Shown here: positions 23,554 to 31,668 of the stretch, in pieces
Layout: every line of letters starts with the position of its first letter
Position numbering within the stretch: position 1 is the stretch's first letter
Origin: Bryobacterales bacterium
Lineage (GTDB): Bacteria; Acidobacteriota; Terriglobia; Bryobacterales; Bryobacteraceae
Direction: 5' to 3'
Assembly (NCBI GenBank): GCA_019261985.1
Contig: JAFAQY010000049.1
Coordinates: 1 to 37,442, forward strand
DNA: 37,442 nt
Made by a program: the position numbers and the translations under genes
The notes under the pieces: generated by a model
The model's database searches: none
The model's input: the letters and a program-made list of their open reading frames with translations, nothing else
Told to the model about the DNA's origin: nothing

Positions 23554-24684
23554 TTAAATTGCGGATGGCGCGTTTATACTTTCCTGGCGCACCGTTACTT
23601 GGTTTAGAAAATCGAAATCGATTTCATAGCCGAAGCCGGGCGCTTCGGGGACGCGGATCGTGCCTTGCGGCGTTACTTCCACCTCGGGCCGGATCACATC
23701 CCGCTTCCAATACCGCTTGCTCGCCGAAACGTCTCCCGGCAGGACGAAGTTCGGCAGAGTGGAGAGCGCAATGTTATGCGTGCGTCCGATGCCGGATTCA
23801 AGCATCCCTCCGCACCACACCGGAATTCCGTGCGCCTGCGCGACGTCGTGCACGCGCTTGGCTTCATGGAATCCGCCGACTCTGCCCAACTTGATGTTGA
23901 TGATTCCGCAAGCGCGCATCCGAATGGCTTGCTCGGCGTGATGAGCGGTGCGGATGCATTCATCGAGACAAATCGGCGTCGATAGCTGGGCTTGCAGGGC
24001 TGCGTGATCGACGATCTCATCGTGGGCGAGCGGCTGCTCGATCATCATCAGATCGAATTCATCCAAACATTTCAGGCGATCCGCCTCAGCGAGCGTATAG
24101 GCGGAGTTGGCATCGGCCATTAGCCGGATTTTCGGAAACTCGCGCCGCACTTCACGGACGACGTCGACGTCCCAACCGGGCTTGATCTTCATCTTGATTC
24201 GCTGGTATCCGGCCTGGAGTTCCGTTTCGATCTTTTTCAAGAGCTGAGGAACCGAATCCTGAATGCCGATCGAAACTCCGCACGGGATCTCGGCGAACGC
24301 GCCGCCGCCGATGTGTTTGGCGAGAGGCAGTCCCTGTATGCGGGCTTCGAGATCCCACACCGCTGCCTCCACCCCGCCGCGCGACATGCGATGTCCGCGA
24401 ATGTGGTCCACTCGCGCGGCGAGATCCGCGGCGGTTTCGAAGCGGTGGCCCAGAATTCTCGGCGCGACGAAATCGCGCACGATGAGCCAGGCCGAGTCCG
24501 TCCACTCTTCGTTATAGAAGGGATTCTCGCCGCAGGTGACCTCGCCCCAGCCCGAAATCCCCTCCGAGCGAACTTCCACGATGATGATGCGCCGCTCCGT
24601 GGTCCGGCCGAAGCTGGTTTCAAAGAAGTGCACCAGCGGCATGCGGATCTTCCGCAACGCAATTTGTTCTATTCGGAGTGCCAT
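23554..24684 (-). CDS. menC: o-succinylbenzoate synthase / N-succinylamino acid racemase (enolase superfamily)
   Basis: A 376-residue enolase-superfamily enzyme of the MenC type 2 / NSAR group. The catalytic lysines are in RIKMKIKPG (Lys164, Lys166), the metal ligands are Asp191 (DANSAY), Glu216 (EQPL) and Asp241 (DEC), and the opposite base is Lys265 in NIKLGRVGG. The C-terminal SASKRYWKRDV segment is also typical. All catalytic residues are present. The family includes enzymes that make o-succinylbenzoate for menaquinone and enzymes that racemise N-succinylamino acids; sequence alone does not separate them. No other men gene is here, whereas a GNAT-type acyltransferase gene overlaps it by 16 bp, which favours the N-succinylamino acid role. 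The symbol denotes family only. Confidence 0.88.
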   Translation of the reverse strand: MALRIEQIALRKIRMPLVHFFETSFGRTTERRIIIVEVRSEGISGWGEVTCGENPFYNEEWTDSAWLIVRDFVAPRILGHRFETAADLAARVDHIRGHRMSRGGVEAAVWDLEARIQGLPLAKHIGGGAFAEIPCGVSIGIQDSVPQLLKKIETELQAGYQRIKMKIKPGWDVDVVREVRREFPKIRLMADANSAYTLAEADRLKCLDEFDLMMIEQPLAHDEIVDHAALQAQLSTPICLDECIRTAHHAEQAIRMRACGIINIKLGRVGGFHEAKRVHDVAQAHGIPVWCGGMLESGIGRTHNIALSTLPNFVLPGDVSASKRYWKRDVIRPEVEVTPQGTIRVPEAPGFGYEIDFDFLNQVTVRQESINAPSAI

Positions 24685-25403
24685 GGTCCCAGTAAATACT
24701 CTCCGTTTTCGGGCGATCGCTCGAAGCCAACCACAGCCAGCTCTTTCGAAAAGTGCTCCAAAAACTGTTCCCGCACGCGAGTCTGAATTTCACGCGCGCG
24801 CTTTCCGTCGCTGCGTTTAATCGCTCCGATGTCCGCCGGAATGGCGACACGAGCGAACACGTTGCCGTGGTCGATGGGCCGGCCCCCGAGCGCGTTTAGA
24901 ACTCGGGGATTCGCAAGCCACCATTCGGCGATGCAGCGGTCGGTAGGCAATCCGCCATGCAGAGGGCTGGTGGTTGCGCCGTATTGATTCGGCACGAAGC
25001 GGCGCACGATCGCGCCCAGCCGCTCGATATTAAAGTAGGCATTTTTAAGCTCCAGCGGATCGAAGGTCCACTCGACCAACTGGATGCCGCGCGCCAGCGC
25101 GTCCTCCCTCTGCGCCAGCTTGAGCATCCTTCCGACGCCCGCGTCGCGGTATTCGGCAAGCACTCCGAGCATGTGACTGTGAAGATAATTCTTTCCGGCC
25201 ACGGCGATTCCCGGAATGGCGAGGCAGAAGCCGATCATGCGCTCGCCATCATACGCCCCCAGCGCCTGGCCGCCCACCTTCAGCGCGGTAACGAATAATC
25301 GCACAGGCAGAAGCTCGACTTCATCGAAGCCCCATATGACGCGCTGAAGCTCCACCGCCTGGGCGAATTGCGCGTGCTCGGTGAGCGGGCGTACGCGGAT
25401 CAC
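24669..25403 (-). CDS. GNAT-family acyltransferase (COG3375-like)
   Basis: A 244-residue predicted GNAT enzyme. The N-terminal half carries VIWGFDEVELLPVRLFVTALKVGGQALGAY and MIGFCLAIPG. It is followed by the acyl-CoA binding region LHSHMLGVLAEYRDAGVGRMLKLAQREDALARG, in which RDAGVG corresponds to the Q/RxxGxG/A loop, then LVEWTFDPLELKNAYFNIERLGAI. This arrangement belongs to a COG3375-type family often found beside MenC/NSAR genes, for which N-succinylation of amino acids has been shown in Geobacillus-type pathways. The start is GTG 25403, overlapping the mazG stop (GTGA). The gene is coupled to both neighbours. An M20-type desuccinylase, the third step of that pathway, is not in the window. 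Confidence 0.8.
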   Translation of the reverse strand: MIRVRPLTEHAQFAQAVELQRVIWGFDEVELLPVRLFVTALKVGGQALGAYDGERMIGFCLAIPGIAVAGKNYLHSHMLGVLAEYRDAGVGRMLKLAQREDALARGIQLVEWTFDPLELKNAYFNIERLGAIVRRFVPNQYGATTSPLHGGLPTDRCIAEWWLANPRVLNALGGRPIDHGNVFARVAIPADIGAIKRSDGKRAREIQTRVREQFLEHFSKELAVVGFERSPENGEYLLGPWHSE

Positions 25404-26203
25404 TCGTCTTTCTCGGCCCGCTTGGCTTCCTGCCACAAGTTCTCCATTTCGTCCATCCCGGCTTCGTTGAGCGTTTTGCCCGCCTTGGCGAGTCCGTTTT
25501 CGATGTGAGCGAAACGCCGCCGGAATTTTGCGTTGGTTTTACGCAAAGCCTGCTCGGGATCGACTTTCAGGAACCGGGCGATGTTTACGACCACGAACAA
25601 CAGATCGCCGATTTCGTCCTCGGCTTCCGGATGCTCGCGCGCCGCTTCTAATTCCGCAAGTTCCTCGCGGAGCTTATCGACCACCTGATTGACGTTTTCC
25701 CAATCGAAGCCCGCCTTAGCGGCGCGCGAAGCAATTTGCTGAGCTTCCACCAGCGCGGGAAGCGACCGCGGCACGCCCGCAAGCAGGCCTTTGGGACGAG
25801 GTTTTTCGGCGGCCTTGATCTCGTCCCAGCGTTTCGTCACGTCGGCGGCGGTTTTTGCGACTGCATCTCCAAAAACGTGCGGATGCCGGCGGATCAGCTT
25901 GTTATTAATCGCGTCGACAGAATCGCCAATATTGAAGCGGCCTTCTTCGGAGGCCATCTGCGCAAAGAAGACGGCTTGCAGCAGCAGGTCGCCGAGCTCG
26001 TCGGCGAGCCCATTGAAGTCGCGCGCATCGATAGCGTCCATGACTTCGTAGGTCTCCTCCAGCAGATATGGCTTGATGGTGTCGAAATTCTGCTCGCGAT
26101 CCCAGGGGCAGCCTTCCGGCGAGCGGAGGCGCGCCATGATTTCGACCAGGCGCGCGAAGCGTTCGCCTACAGACGACGGATCCGGCTTGGCGGGAGGAGA
26201 CAT
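25400..26203 (-). CDS. mazG: Nucleoside triphosphate pyrophosphohydrolase MazG
   Basis: A 267-residue MazG protein that hydrolyses (d)NTPs to the monophosphate and pyrophosphate, removing aberrant nucleotides. The N-terminal domain has LRSPEGCPWDREQNFDTIKPYLLEETYEVMDAI and DELGDLLLQAVFFAQMA, giving the EExxE...ExxD metal site. The C-terminal domain repeats it: GFDWENVNQVVDKLREELAELEAA and DEIGDLLFVVVNIARFL, then KTNAKFRRRFAHIE. Length is normal for the two-domain type. Its ATG lies 1 bp after the stop of the lipase gene and its end overlaps the GNAT gene by 4 bp, so it is inside a compact operon of otherwise unrelated functions. Confidence 0.95.
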   Translation of the reverse strand: MSPPAKPDPSSVGERFARLVEIMARLRSPEGCPWDREQNFDTIKPYLLEETYEVMDAIDARDFNGLADELGDLLLQAVFFAQMASEEGRFNIGDSVDAINNKLIRRHPHVFGDAVAKTAADVTKRWDEIKAAEKPRPKGLLAGVPRSLPALVEAQQIASRAAKAGFDWENVNQVVDKLREELAELEAAREHPEAEDEIGDLLFVVVNIARFLKVDPEQALRKTNAKFRRRFAHIENGLAKAGKTLNEAGMDEMENLWQEAKRAEKDE

Positions 26204-26204
26204 A

Positions 26205-28538
26205 TCATTGCACGGCGATGGTCGCGGTTGCGGGGCTGCTGGCGCCGTTTATCGTGATGACCAGCGGCTGCGCTCCGGACGGAGTGTTCGGCCCGAGTTG
26301 AATATTTAGCTGCGAAATTCCATCGACCAGACCGGGCGCGGCGCCGGAGAATGTGACGGTCGCCGGGACTCCGCCTACGGTTGCGGTGGTCGCCGGCAGA
26401 TATTTGAGCGCCAATCCGTTCACGCCGCCGGTTGTGCCGCCCGGGTTGGTTTGTCCGCCGCCGGTGAAGTAGATCGTGAGGTTGGAACTTGGTGGTGCAG
26501 GATGCGAGGAGTTGTTGAAAGTGTAGTCCGTGTAGAACGCGATGGCCTGTCCAGTGCCGGTTGAGTCCATCGTAAAGATGCCGGGAACCGTGGGCGCGAC
26601 CGCGAATTTCGTGCCCTGCGAGCTATTGCCGTAGTAAGAAACTATCATCTCTACCTGAGTCCACCCGGCGATTTCATATGGCACCATCGCGTTTACTTGA
26701 CTGTCGGAGGCATAGAGGATTGGTGCGGCAACGCCCGCGAAAAAAACGCGGACCCCTGCGAGTGCAGTGTCCACCGTTCCCGTCGCTGGATCTATCGAAA
26801 ATAGGGCACTCGTTTGCGGTCCGAGAGCGATCCCTTTAATCGCGATCATCTCGCCTGGCGCGATTTGTCCCGGCGCGGAGGTGGCGTTGTTCACGACTGA
26901 AGTCACCACCAGTTGCCCTCCCACGGGATTAGCTAGAAATGAAATCGCGTCGCCGCCCGTCGACGCCATCAGCTCGAGATTCACAACTCCTCCCTGTGGC
27001 GGCGGCTCCACGGTTACTGACGTGTCAGTCCACACTAAGACGGTAAGGGCCGTCGTTCCCCAAAGGACCCCGCAACTCGGACATCGGGGTCCAAAGCCCG
27101 ACCCGCTAATCACTATGGGCCCCTGTGTGAAAACAACCAGCGCATCTCCTGACCCGGCCGGCCCCACAGAATCGATGCGCGGCCCTTGCTTGCAATAGTA
27201 GACCGAATAGTGTCCTGGCGGTGCGGTGAAGGGACCGCAGTTTAAGTTGTGCAGTGACGTGCTTACCGCCTGGAAGTTGCCAGTGCCGCTGACAAATTCG
27301 TTAAAAAAAAAGCTTCCCGCTGAGCCACCAAGCGCTAGGGCTGTGTCACCAAAAGACACCTGCGTCAGATCGGTAATCGGGGCGCGGTTGGCCTGAACCG
27401 CCGCGAAATAAATCCCACCTTGTTGAGACAAGTATTTGTCCTGGCTGGGAGGCGTCCCGAGCGATTTCCAGTCCGGAGTATCCGCCAGAAACGAGCGCAC
27501 GATCATTGCCGATAAGTGCGAAGGGCTGTTAATATCGGCGATGCCTTGGCCGGAGCATGCCACCGCAAAAACAATCAAGCCGCTCGGTGTCACGTGACAG
27601 TAGGGTACGATCCGGGTGCGTTCATCGGTGCGGGCGAAGCCGAGCGACGCGCTGGTTAGCGAGACCAAGCCATCGCTTGCGTTGGACTGCGGCTGCGCGC
27701 CCGCGTTTCCTATGATGGCGAGCGCATCTACACCGCGTAGGTCATCACGGCGCTGATTCCACGTCGCCAAGCTCCAAAGGAAGCTGCTGCCTGGGAGCAT
27801 TTCCGAAGTCTGGGTCGAGCTGAACAGATGAGCTTGGAACGATCCGAAATTCGGCGTCGCAAGTTCGATGAGCTTGCGGACCTTCAGTAACAGAGGCGGG
27901 AAGGTCGCGCCGGTGCTTCGGAGGCCCGCGAGATAGGCTCGCGCGATTAACCCACCCATGCTGTGCGCGACAAGATCGACCTGGGTCACCGCGGTTCCAT
28001 CGGTGAACGTGAGCGTGGAGATGTAGGTATTAAGCTGCGCCGCGAGCGTTTCAATCGGCACGTCTTGACCGTAAACGCAATTATTGAAAAACAGGACCGG
28101 GATGCCGTCCGACTGAAGCAACGACGCGAGCTGGCCGAACGTGCCCGCCGATCCTGCTACAGTGCTGTCGGGATTGCTCGGGCAGGAGAGCTGCCATCCG
28201 TTCATCAGAATCACCGGGGTCTTGCCCGTGGATTGAACGGTGACTGCATCTATCGTCACTGTCATTATCGATGCGATCACGCGTCCGGCTTCGTTGCGGC
28301 CTTCTATGAACAGACGATAATTGCCGCGTGGGGTCGCGGGCGGAACTGTGATGCTGACGTCGCCGCTCTCGTCTAGTCGGACCACGGGAGGAAATTCTAT
28401 GGGAGGCTCCGTGCGAACCGTGGTTATTGTGCTGAGGCGCGATTCCAAAGGCGCCACTCGCGCTTCTCCCGCGGTCATTCGGAGGTTCTGAGCGTGAGCG
28501 AATGCCGCGGCCAGGAGTGCGAATAGGAGCAGCCTCAT
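26205..28538 (-). CDS. Secreted alpha/beta-hydrolase (lipase-like) with IPT/TIG and Solibacter C-terminal domain
   Basis: A 777-residue exported protein. It has a signal peptide (MRLLLFALLAAAFAHAQ), a beta-rich N-terminal domain (residues ~18-100), and a lipase domain with nucleophile Ser193 in VDLVAHSMGGLIAR. An acid candidate lies in NASDGLVSL and a His candidate in NSPSHLSAM. The IPT/TIG-like domain is PRIDSVGPAG...IVISGSGFGP, and the C-terminal ~200 residues are a TIGR03437-like Solibacter domain (VVNNATSAPGQIAPGEMIAIKG; ILYASDSQVNAMVPYEIAG). Likely an extracellular esterase or lipase. The frame is open to 28754, but those 72 codons run through hairpin repeats, so ATG 28538 is the start. 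It is 1 bp from mazG. The leader is a long hairpin. Confidence 0.88.
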   Translation of the reverse strand: MRLLLFALLAAAFAHAQNLRMTAGEARVAPLESRLSTITTVRTEPPIEFPPVVRLDESGDVSITVPPATPRGNYRLFIEGRNEAGRVIASIMTVTIDAVTVQSTGKTPVILMNGWQLSCPSNPDSTVAGSAGTFGQLASLLQSDGIPVLFFNNCVYGQDVPIETLAAQLNTYISTLTFTDGTAVTQVDLVAHSMGGLIARAYLAGLRSTGATFPPLLLKVRKLIELATPNFGSFQAHLFSSTQTSEMLPGSSFLWSLATWNQRRDDLRGVDALAIIGNAGAQPQSNASDGLVSLTSASLGFARTDERTRIVPYCHVTPSGLIVFAVACSGQGIADINSPSHLSAMIVRSFLADTPDWKSLGTPPSQDKYLSQQGGIYFAAVQANRAPITDLTQVSFGDTALALGGSAGSFFFNEFVSGTGNFQAVSTSLHNLNCGPFTAPPGHYSVYYCKQGPRIDSVGPAGSGDALVVFTQGPIVISGSGFGPRCPSCGVLWGTTALTVLVWTDTSVTVEPPPQGGVVNLELMASTGGDAISFLANPVGGQLVVTSVVNNATSAPGQIAPGEMIAIKGIALGPQTSALFSIDPATGTVDTALAGVRVFFAGVAAPILYASDSQVNAMVPYEIAGWTQVEMIVSYYGNSSQGTKFAVAPTVPGIFTMDSTGTGQAIAFYTDYTFNNSSHPAPPSSNLTIYFTGGGQTNPGGTTGGVNGLALKYLPATTATVGGVPATVTFSGAAPGLVDGISQLNIQLGPNTPSGAQPLVITINGASSPATATIAVQ

Positions 28539-28543
28539 TCCTC

Positions 28544-28733
28544 GCCTGCGGGCGGGTGCTGAAGCACCCGTTGCAGGCCAACGTTGCCATGCGCAACGGC
28601 GCACAATCGTGCATGCAAGTCGTTTGTGGGGCAGGATGCTATCCTGCGCGCGATTGCCAATCGCGCTGGGCGACTTTGCGCACGGCCGACCAGGCGGGTT
28701 GGCAACCCGCCGCAGGTTGGCAACCTGCCCCAC
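28544..28733. repeat. Hairpin cluster with head-to-head double-hairpin repeats (copy 5)
   Basis: The 28626-28733 part is bounded by GTGGGGC and GCCCCAC and holds four perfect hairpins: GCAGGAT-GCT-ATCCTGC (28631), GCGCGATT-GCC-AATCGCGC (28648), GGCGGGTT-GGC-AACCCGCC (28693) and GCAGGTT-GGC-AACCTGC (28712). The 28544-28578 part is one long stem, GCCTGC...CGGGTGC-TGAA-GCACCCG...GCAGGC, five bases from the lipase start; two smaller hairpins lie between. The whole intergenic space between the amino-acid permease and the lipase consists of these structures. Confidence 0.9.
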
Positions 28734-28757
28734 TCTCAAGGGAGCCTGCTCCACCGG

Positions 28758-30191
28758 TTACTCATGCGTGATGCTGTGCTTGCGGCTATAGCTGAAATAT
28801 ACGATCAGCCCGATGACCATCCACACGATCAGGCGCGTCCAGTTGGTCCACCCGAGCCCGTACATCAACAGGAGATTGAACGCGATCCCGAGGATCGGAA
28901 TCAGCGGCACCAGTGGAGTCTTGAACGGCCGCGGCTGATCCGGATGCGTGCGCCGCATAATTATGATGCCCATGCAGACCAGCACGAAAGCGAACAGCGT
29001 GCCGATGCTGGTCATCTCACCGAGTGCGGAGATGGGCGCGAACGCCGCGAACACTCCGGTGAAAAGCATGAACAGGAGATTGGAGCGCCACGGGGTACGG
29101 AAGCGGGGGTGCACATCGCTGAACACTTTCGGCAGAAGCCGGTCGCGCGACATCGAAAAGAAGACGCGGCTCTGCCCGAGCAGCATGACGAGAATCACGG
29201 ACGTGTAGCCCATGATGATGGCGAACTTGATCGCGGGCCGCATCCAGCTATAGGAGGTCTTATCGATGGCGACCGCGACGGGCGCCGCGACGTTCAGTTC
29301 CTTGTAACTGACGATTCCGGTGAGCACGTGCGAAAACGCGACGTACAAGACCGTACAGATGGCCAGCGAGCCGATGATCCCGATAGGCATATCGCGCTGC
29401 GGTTTGCGCGCTTCTTGCGCGGCCGTGGACACGGCGTCAAATCCGATGAATGCGAAGAACACGACGCCTGCCGCGCGGATCACTCCGCTCCAGCCGAAGA
29501 CGCCGAACTCGCCGGTGTTGGGCGGAATGAAAGGCTGGTAATTGGCGTTATTAATGTAGCCCCATCCAAGCAGGATGAAGAGCACCGCCACGGTCACTTT
29601 TAGGAAAACGATGAAGGCGTTTACACGCGCGGATTCCTGAATTCCAACGATGAGGATTAAGGAGACGATCGCGACGATGAACAGCGCGGGCAGGTTGATG
29701 ATGCCCTGAATGACCGTCGTGGTGCCGGGTAAGGTGACAGGCTCAAAAGGCGAAGCCGCGAACCGCGCCGGAAAGGAAATCCCGAAATCCTTAAAGAAGC
29801 TGAGGACGTAAGCCGACCAGCTCACCGAGACGGTGGCTGCGCCGATGGCGTATTCAAGGACTAAATCCCATCCGATGATCCAGGCGATGAACTCGCCCAT
29901 GGTGGCATATGCATATGTGTACGCACTGCCGGCGATGGGAATCATCGCCGCGAACTCGCTATAGCAGATTCCGGCGAAGGCACACCCGATGGCGGCCAGC
30001 ACGAAACTAATCACTACGGCAGGCCCGGCATTCTGCGACGCGGCAATGCCAGTTAACGAGAAAAGTCCAGCACCGATGATCGCGCCAATCCCGAGCGCGA
30101 CTAATTGACCAGCTCCAAGCGACCGCTTAAGTGTGCCTCCCTCCGCCTCCGCAAGAATGGTGTGGAGCGGCTTGGTGGCAAATAAGCTCAT
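28758..30191 (-). CDS. APC-superfamily cationic amino-acid transporter-like permease
   Basis: A 477-residue inner-membrane permease with about 12 hydrophobic helices. The APC fingerprint is at the N-terminus: LGAGQLVALGIGAIIGAGLFSLTG (unwound helix 1), then CYSEFAAMIPIAGSAYTYAYATMGEFIAWIIGWDLVLEY, and FFAFIGFDAVSTAAQEARKPQRDMPIGI in helix 6. These match the cationic amino acid transporter (CAT/YfnA-like) branch, a proton- or exchange-driven amino-acid importer. The C-terminus ends in a short His/Arg tail (YSRKHSITHE). It is the upstream gene of the hairpin-separated lipase operon; a shared transcript is doubtful given the 220-bp repeat-filled gap. Confidence 0.92.
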   Translation of the reverse strand: MSLFATKPLHTILAEAEGGTLKRSLGAGQLVALGIGAIIGAGLFSLTGIAASQNAGPAVVISFVLAAIGCAFAGICYSEFAAMIPIAGSAYTYAYATMGEFIAWIIGWDLVLEYAIGAATVSVSWSAYVLSFFKDFGISFPARFAASPFEPVTLPGTTTVIQGIINLPALFIVAIVSLILIVGIQESARVNAFIVFLKVTVAVLFILLGWGYINNANYQPFIPPNTGEFGVFGWSGVIRAAGVVFFAFIGFDAVSTAAQEARKPQRDMPIGIIGSLAICTVLYVAFSHVLTGIVSYKELNVAAPVAVAIDKTSYSWMRPAIKFAIIMGYTSVILVMLLGQSRVFFSMSRDRLLPKVFSDVHPRFRTPWRSNLLFMLFTGVFAAFAPISALGEMTSIGTLFAFVLVCMGIIIMRRTHPDQPRPFKTPLVPLIPILGIAFNLLLMYGLGWTNWTRLIVWMVIGLIVYFSYSRKHSITHE

Positions 30192-30245
30192 AAGACCGGA
30201 GGATAGCAGACGCGGGGGAAGCTAACGTTTGACGTACTCAGCAAC

Positions 30246-30265
30246 GGACAAGCTGAAGCTTGTCC
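30246..30265. repeat. Word palindrome with TGAA loop
   Basis: GGACAAGC-TGAA-GCTTGTCC is a perfect 8-bp stem in the gap between the copper protein gene and the permease gene. It uses the same TGAA loop as hairpins at 9654 and 28553. Its last base is the first base of the copper protein's stop triplet, so it may also act as a terminator for that gene. Confidence 0.75.
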
Positions 30266-31470
30266 TACCGTAACGCTCCCCTCAGCGCGGGCAAAGGCGC
30301 AGAGCCGGGCGCGGGAACCGCGACGTCCAACCAGCCGATCATCATCTCGTCCCAGGTCTGCGGACCCCAAACGACCGTGGCGGTTGGATCGGGGTTGAAC
30401 GGATTGTTTGCCGAATTATCGAAATAGGCCGTGCATTCAATGACCGTTCCGCGCGGCAACAGCTTTGGAGTTTCCAGATAATAGTACGGCTGCCAGTTGA
30501 AATCGAATTTCGGAATATCGAGCAGGATTTCTGTGTCGCCATTGGGATAGACAGCTCGGAACTGGAATGATTTTCCGCGCAGGTGCATATGCGGACGCAT
30601 CGCCACCAAGCGCGCGTCACGGGACATTTTCACCTGAGCGTCCAGGCGATAATTCATCGCGCCGGGCGGAATCTTCAGCCCCAGCCCGAGCGCTTGCATC
30701 GCCGCAATCTGCTCGGTCACGGGTTGTCTGGCGAAAACCAGACCGATCCGCGTGCGATCCCTGGCGGGTTTTCCGTTCGCGGAGTAATGCATTTGGAAGA
30801 TGAGAGTTGCGCCTGCCTTTACCAGGCGCGCTTGACTGGGTTTCCACATCTGCGGGGTGGCGCCGGGCGAGTAGCCGCCGAGATACTGCTCATCATATGA
30901 ACCGTCATGCTGGTCGACAACCACAATCGCGTGATGCACCACGGATGGATCACCGGGGCGCACTTCCGCCATCTGCACCCATTTGTCTTCCTTGAAATTG
31001 GTGTTCACGGCAATGTATTGGTAATCGATTGCGCCTTTGGCGGGGACCTCGAATTCCGTGGGCATCTCGAAGACGGCATCGGGTTGCGGAATTCGCCAGC
31101 CGCCTTGGGGAAACGTGCGCGGCTTGGGAGCATCGGCCGAGTCGCCCTCCGGCGAACCCTCGTCAATCCACGCAAGCAGCTTTGATTTCTCCGCGGGTGT
31201 CAGCGAGAGATCGTTCGTGAATTTGCCATAGCGCGGGTCCGCTTGCCAGGGCGGCATCTTCCCCGTCGCAATCGCGGCGCGGATCGCCTTCGCCCATGGC
31301 CGGGTTTGCTCATATGTCAGCAGCGCCATCGGAGCGGCTTCTCCAGGCCGGTGGCAGCCCTGGCATCGATTCTGAAGAATCGGCTCGATATCCCGGTGAA
31401 AAGTGGGCGAAGCAGGCGCCGCATAAAGCGAAAGCGCGGACACCACGAGGAGGTAGCGCAAACTTCTCAT
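30265..31470 (-). CDS. Exported cytochrome c-linked copper monooxygenase-like protein (PHM/DBM fold)
   Basis: A 401-residue exported protein. After the signal peptide (MRSLRYLLVVSALSLYAA), a c-type heme motif CQGCH (Cys36, Cys39, His40) sits in a short cytochrome domain with GKMPPW (Met72 a possible axial ligand). The rest resembles the two-domain copper type II ascorbate-dependent monooxygenase fold. His179-His180 (SVVHHAIV) and His228 (FQMHYS) match the CuH site, and His294-x-His296 (MRPHMHLRG) with Met376 or Met377 (WDEMMIGW) match the CuM site. All six positions are filled, which suggests real copper chemistry. The substrate is unknown; the heme may supply electrons. ATG 31470 is preferred over a GTG 15 bases upstream. 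It is divergent from the GINT1-like gene. Confidence 0.82.
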   Translation of the reverse strand: MRSLRYLLVVSALSLYAAPASPTFHRDIEPILQNRCQGCHRPGEAAPMALLTYEQTRPWAKAIRAAIATGKMPPWQADPRYGKFTNDLSLTPAEKSKLLAWIDEGSPEGDSADAPKPRTFPQGGWRIPQPDAVFEMPTEFEVPAKGAIDYQYIAVNTNFKEDKWVQMAEVRPGDPSVVHHAIVVVDQHDGSYDEQYLGGYSPGATPQMWKPSQARLVKAGATLIFQMHYSANGKPARDRTRIGLVFARQPVTEQIAAMQALGLGLKIPPGAMNYRLDAQVKMSRDARLVAMRPHMHLRGKSFQFRAVYPNGDTEILLDIPKFDFNWQPYYYLETPKLLPRGTVIECTAYFDNSANNPFNPDPTATVVWGPQTWDEMMIGWLDVAVPAPGSAPLPALRGALR

Positions 31471-31668
31471 TGAACGGATTAACACCTAGTGTACTCGAAG
31501 ACGGCGCGATTGCAGCCGCCGATTTCAATTTTGTTTTTTAATGGGTCGATTTAAAAAAAGCGATTAAGCCTCCAGCTTCGACCGGATTGCGGGGACCGCG
31601 CAAAATCTGAGCAGCGGAGATAAACTCATGGAGTTGGCGTTTAGACCGTCGTCCGTGTTGAAGGCGCC

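Noticed and set aside
23554-24684. Menaquinone biosynthesis cluster
   Set aside because: Only the MenC-type gene is present; the neighbours are a GNAT enzyme and mazG, so a men operon is not supported.
5228-28733. CRISPR array
   Set aside because: The repeats are scattered, not regularly spaced, are palindromic with varying arms, and no cas genes are present.
28539-28754. 72-codon N-terminal extension of the lipase
   Set aside because: It consists of hairpin repeat sequence; the signal peptide starts at ATG 28538.
28584-29603. 339-residue His/Asp/Glu-rich plus-strand open frame
   Set aside because: It is antisense to the APC permease; charged low-complexity sequence is the expected mirror of hydrophobic helices.
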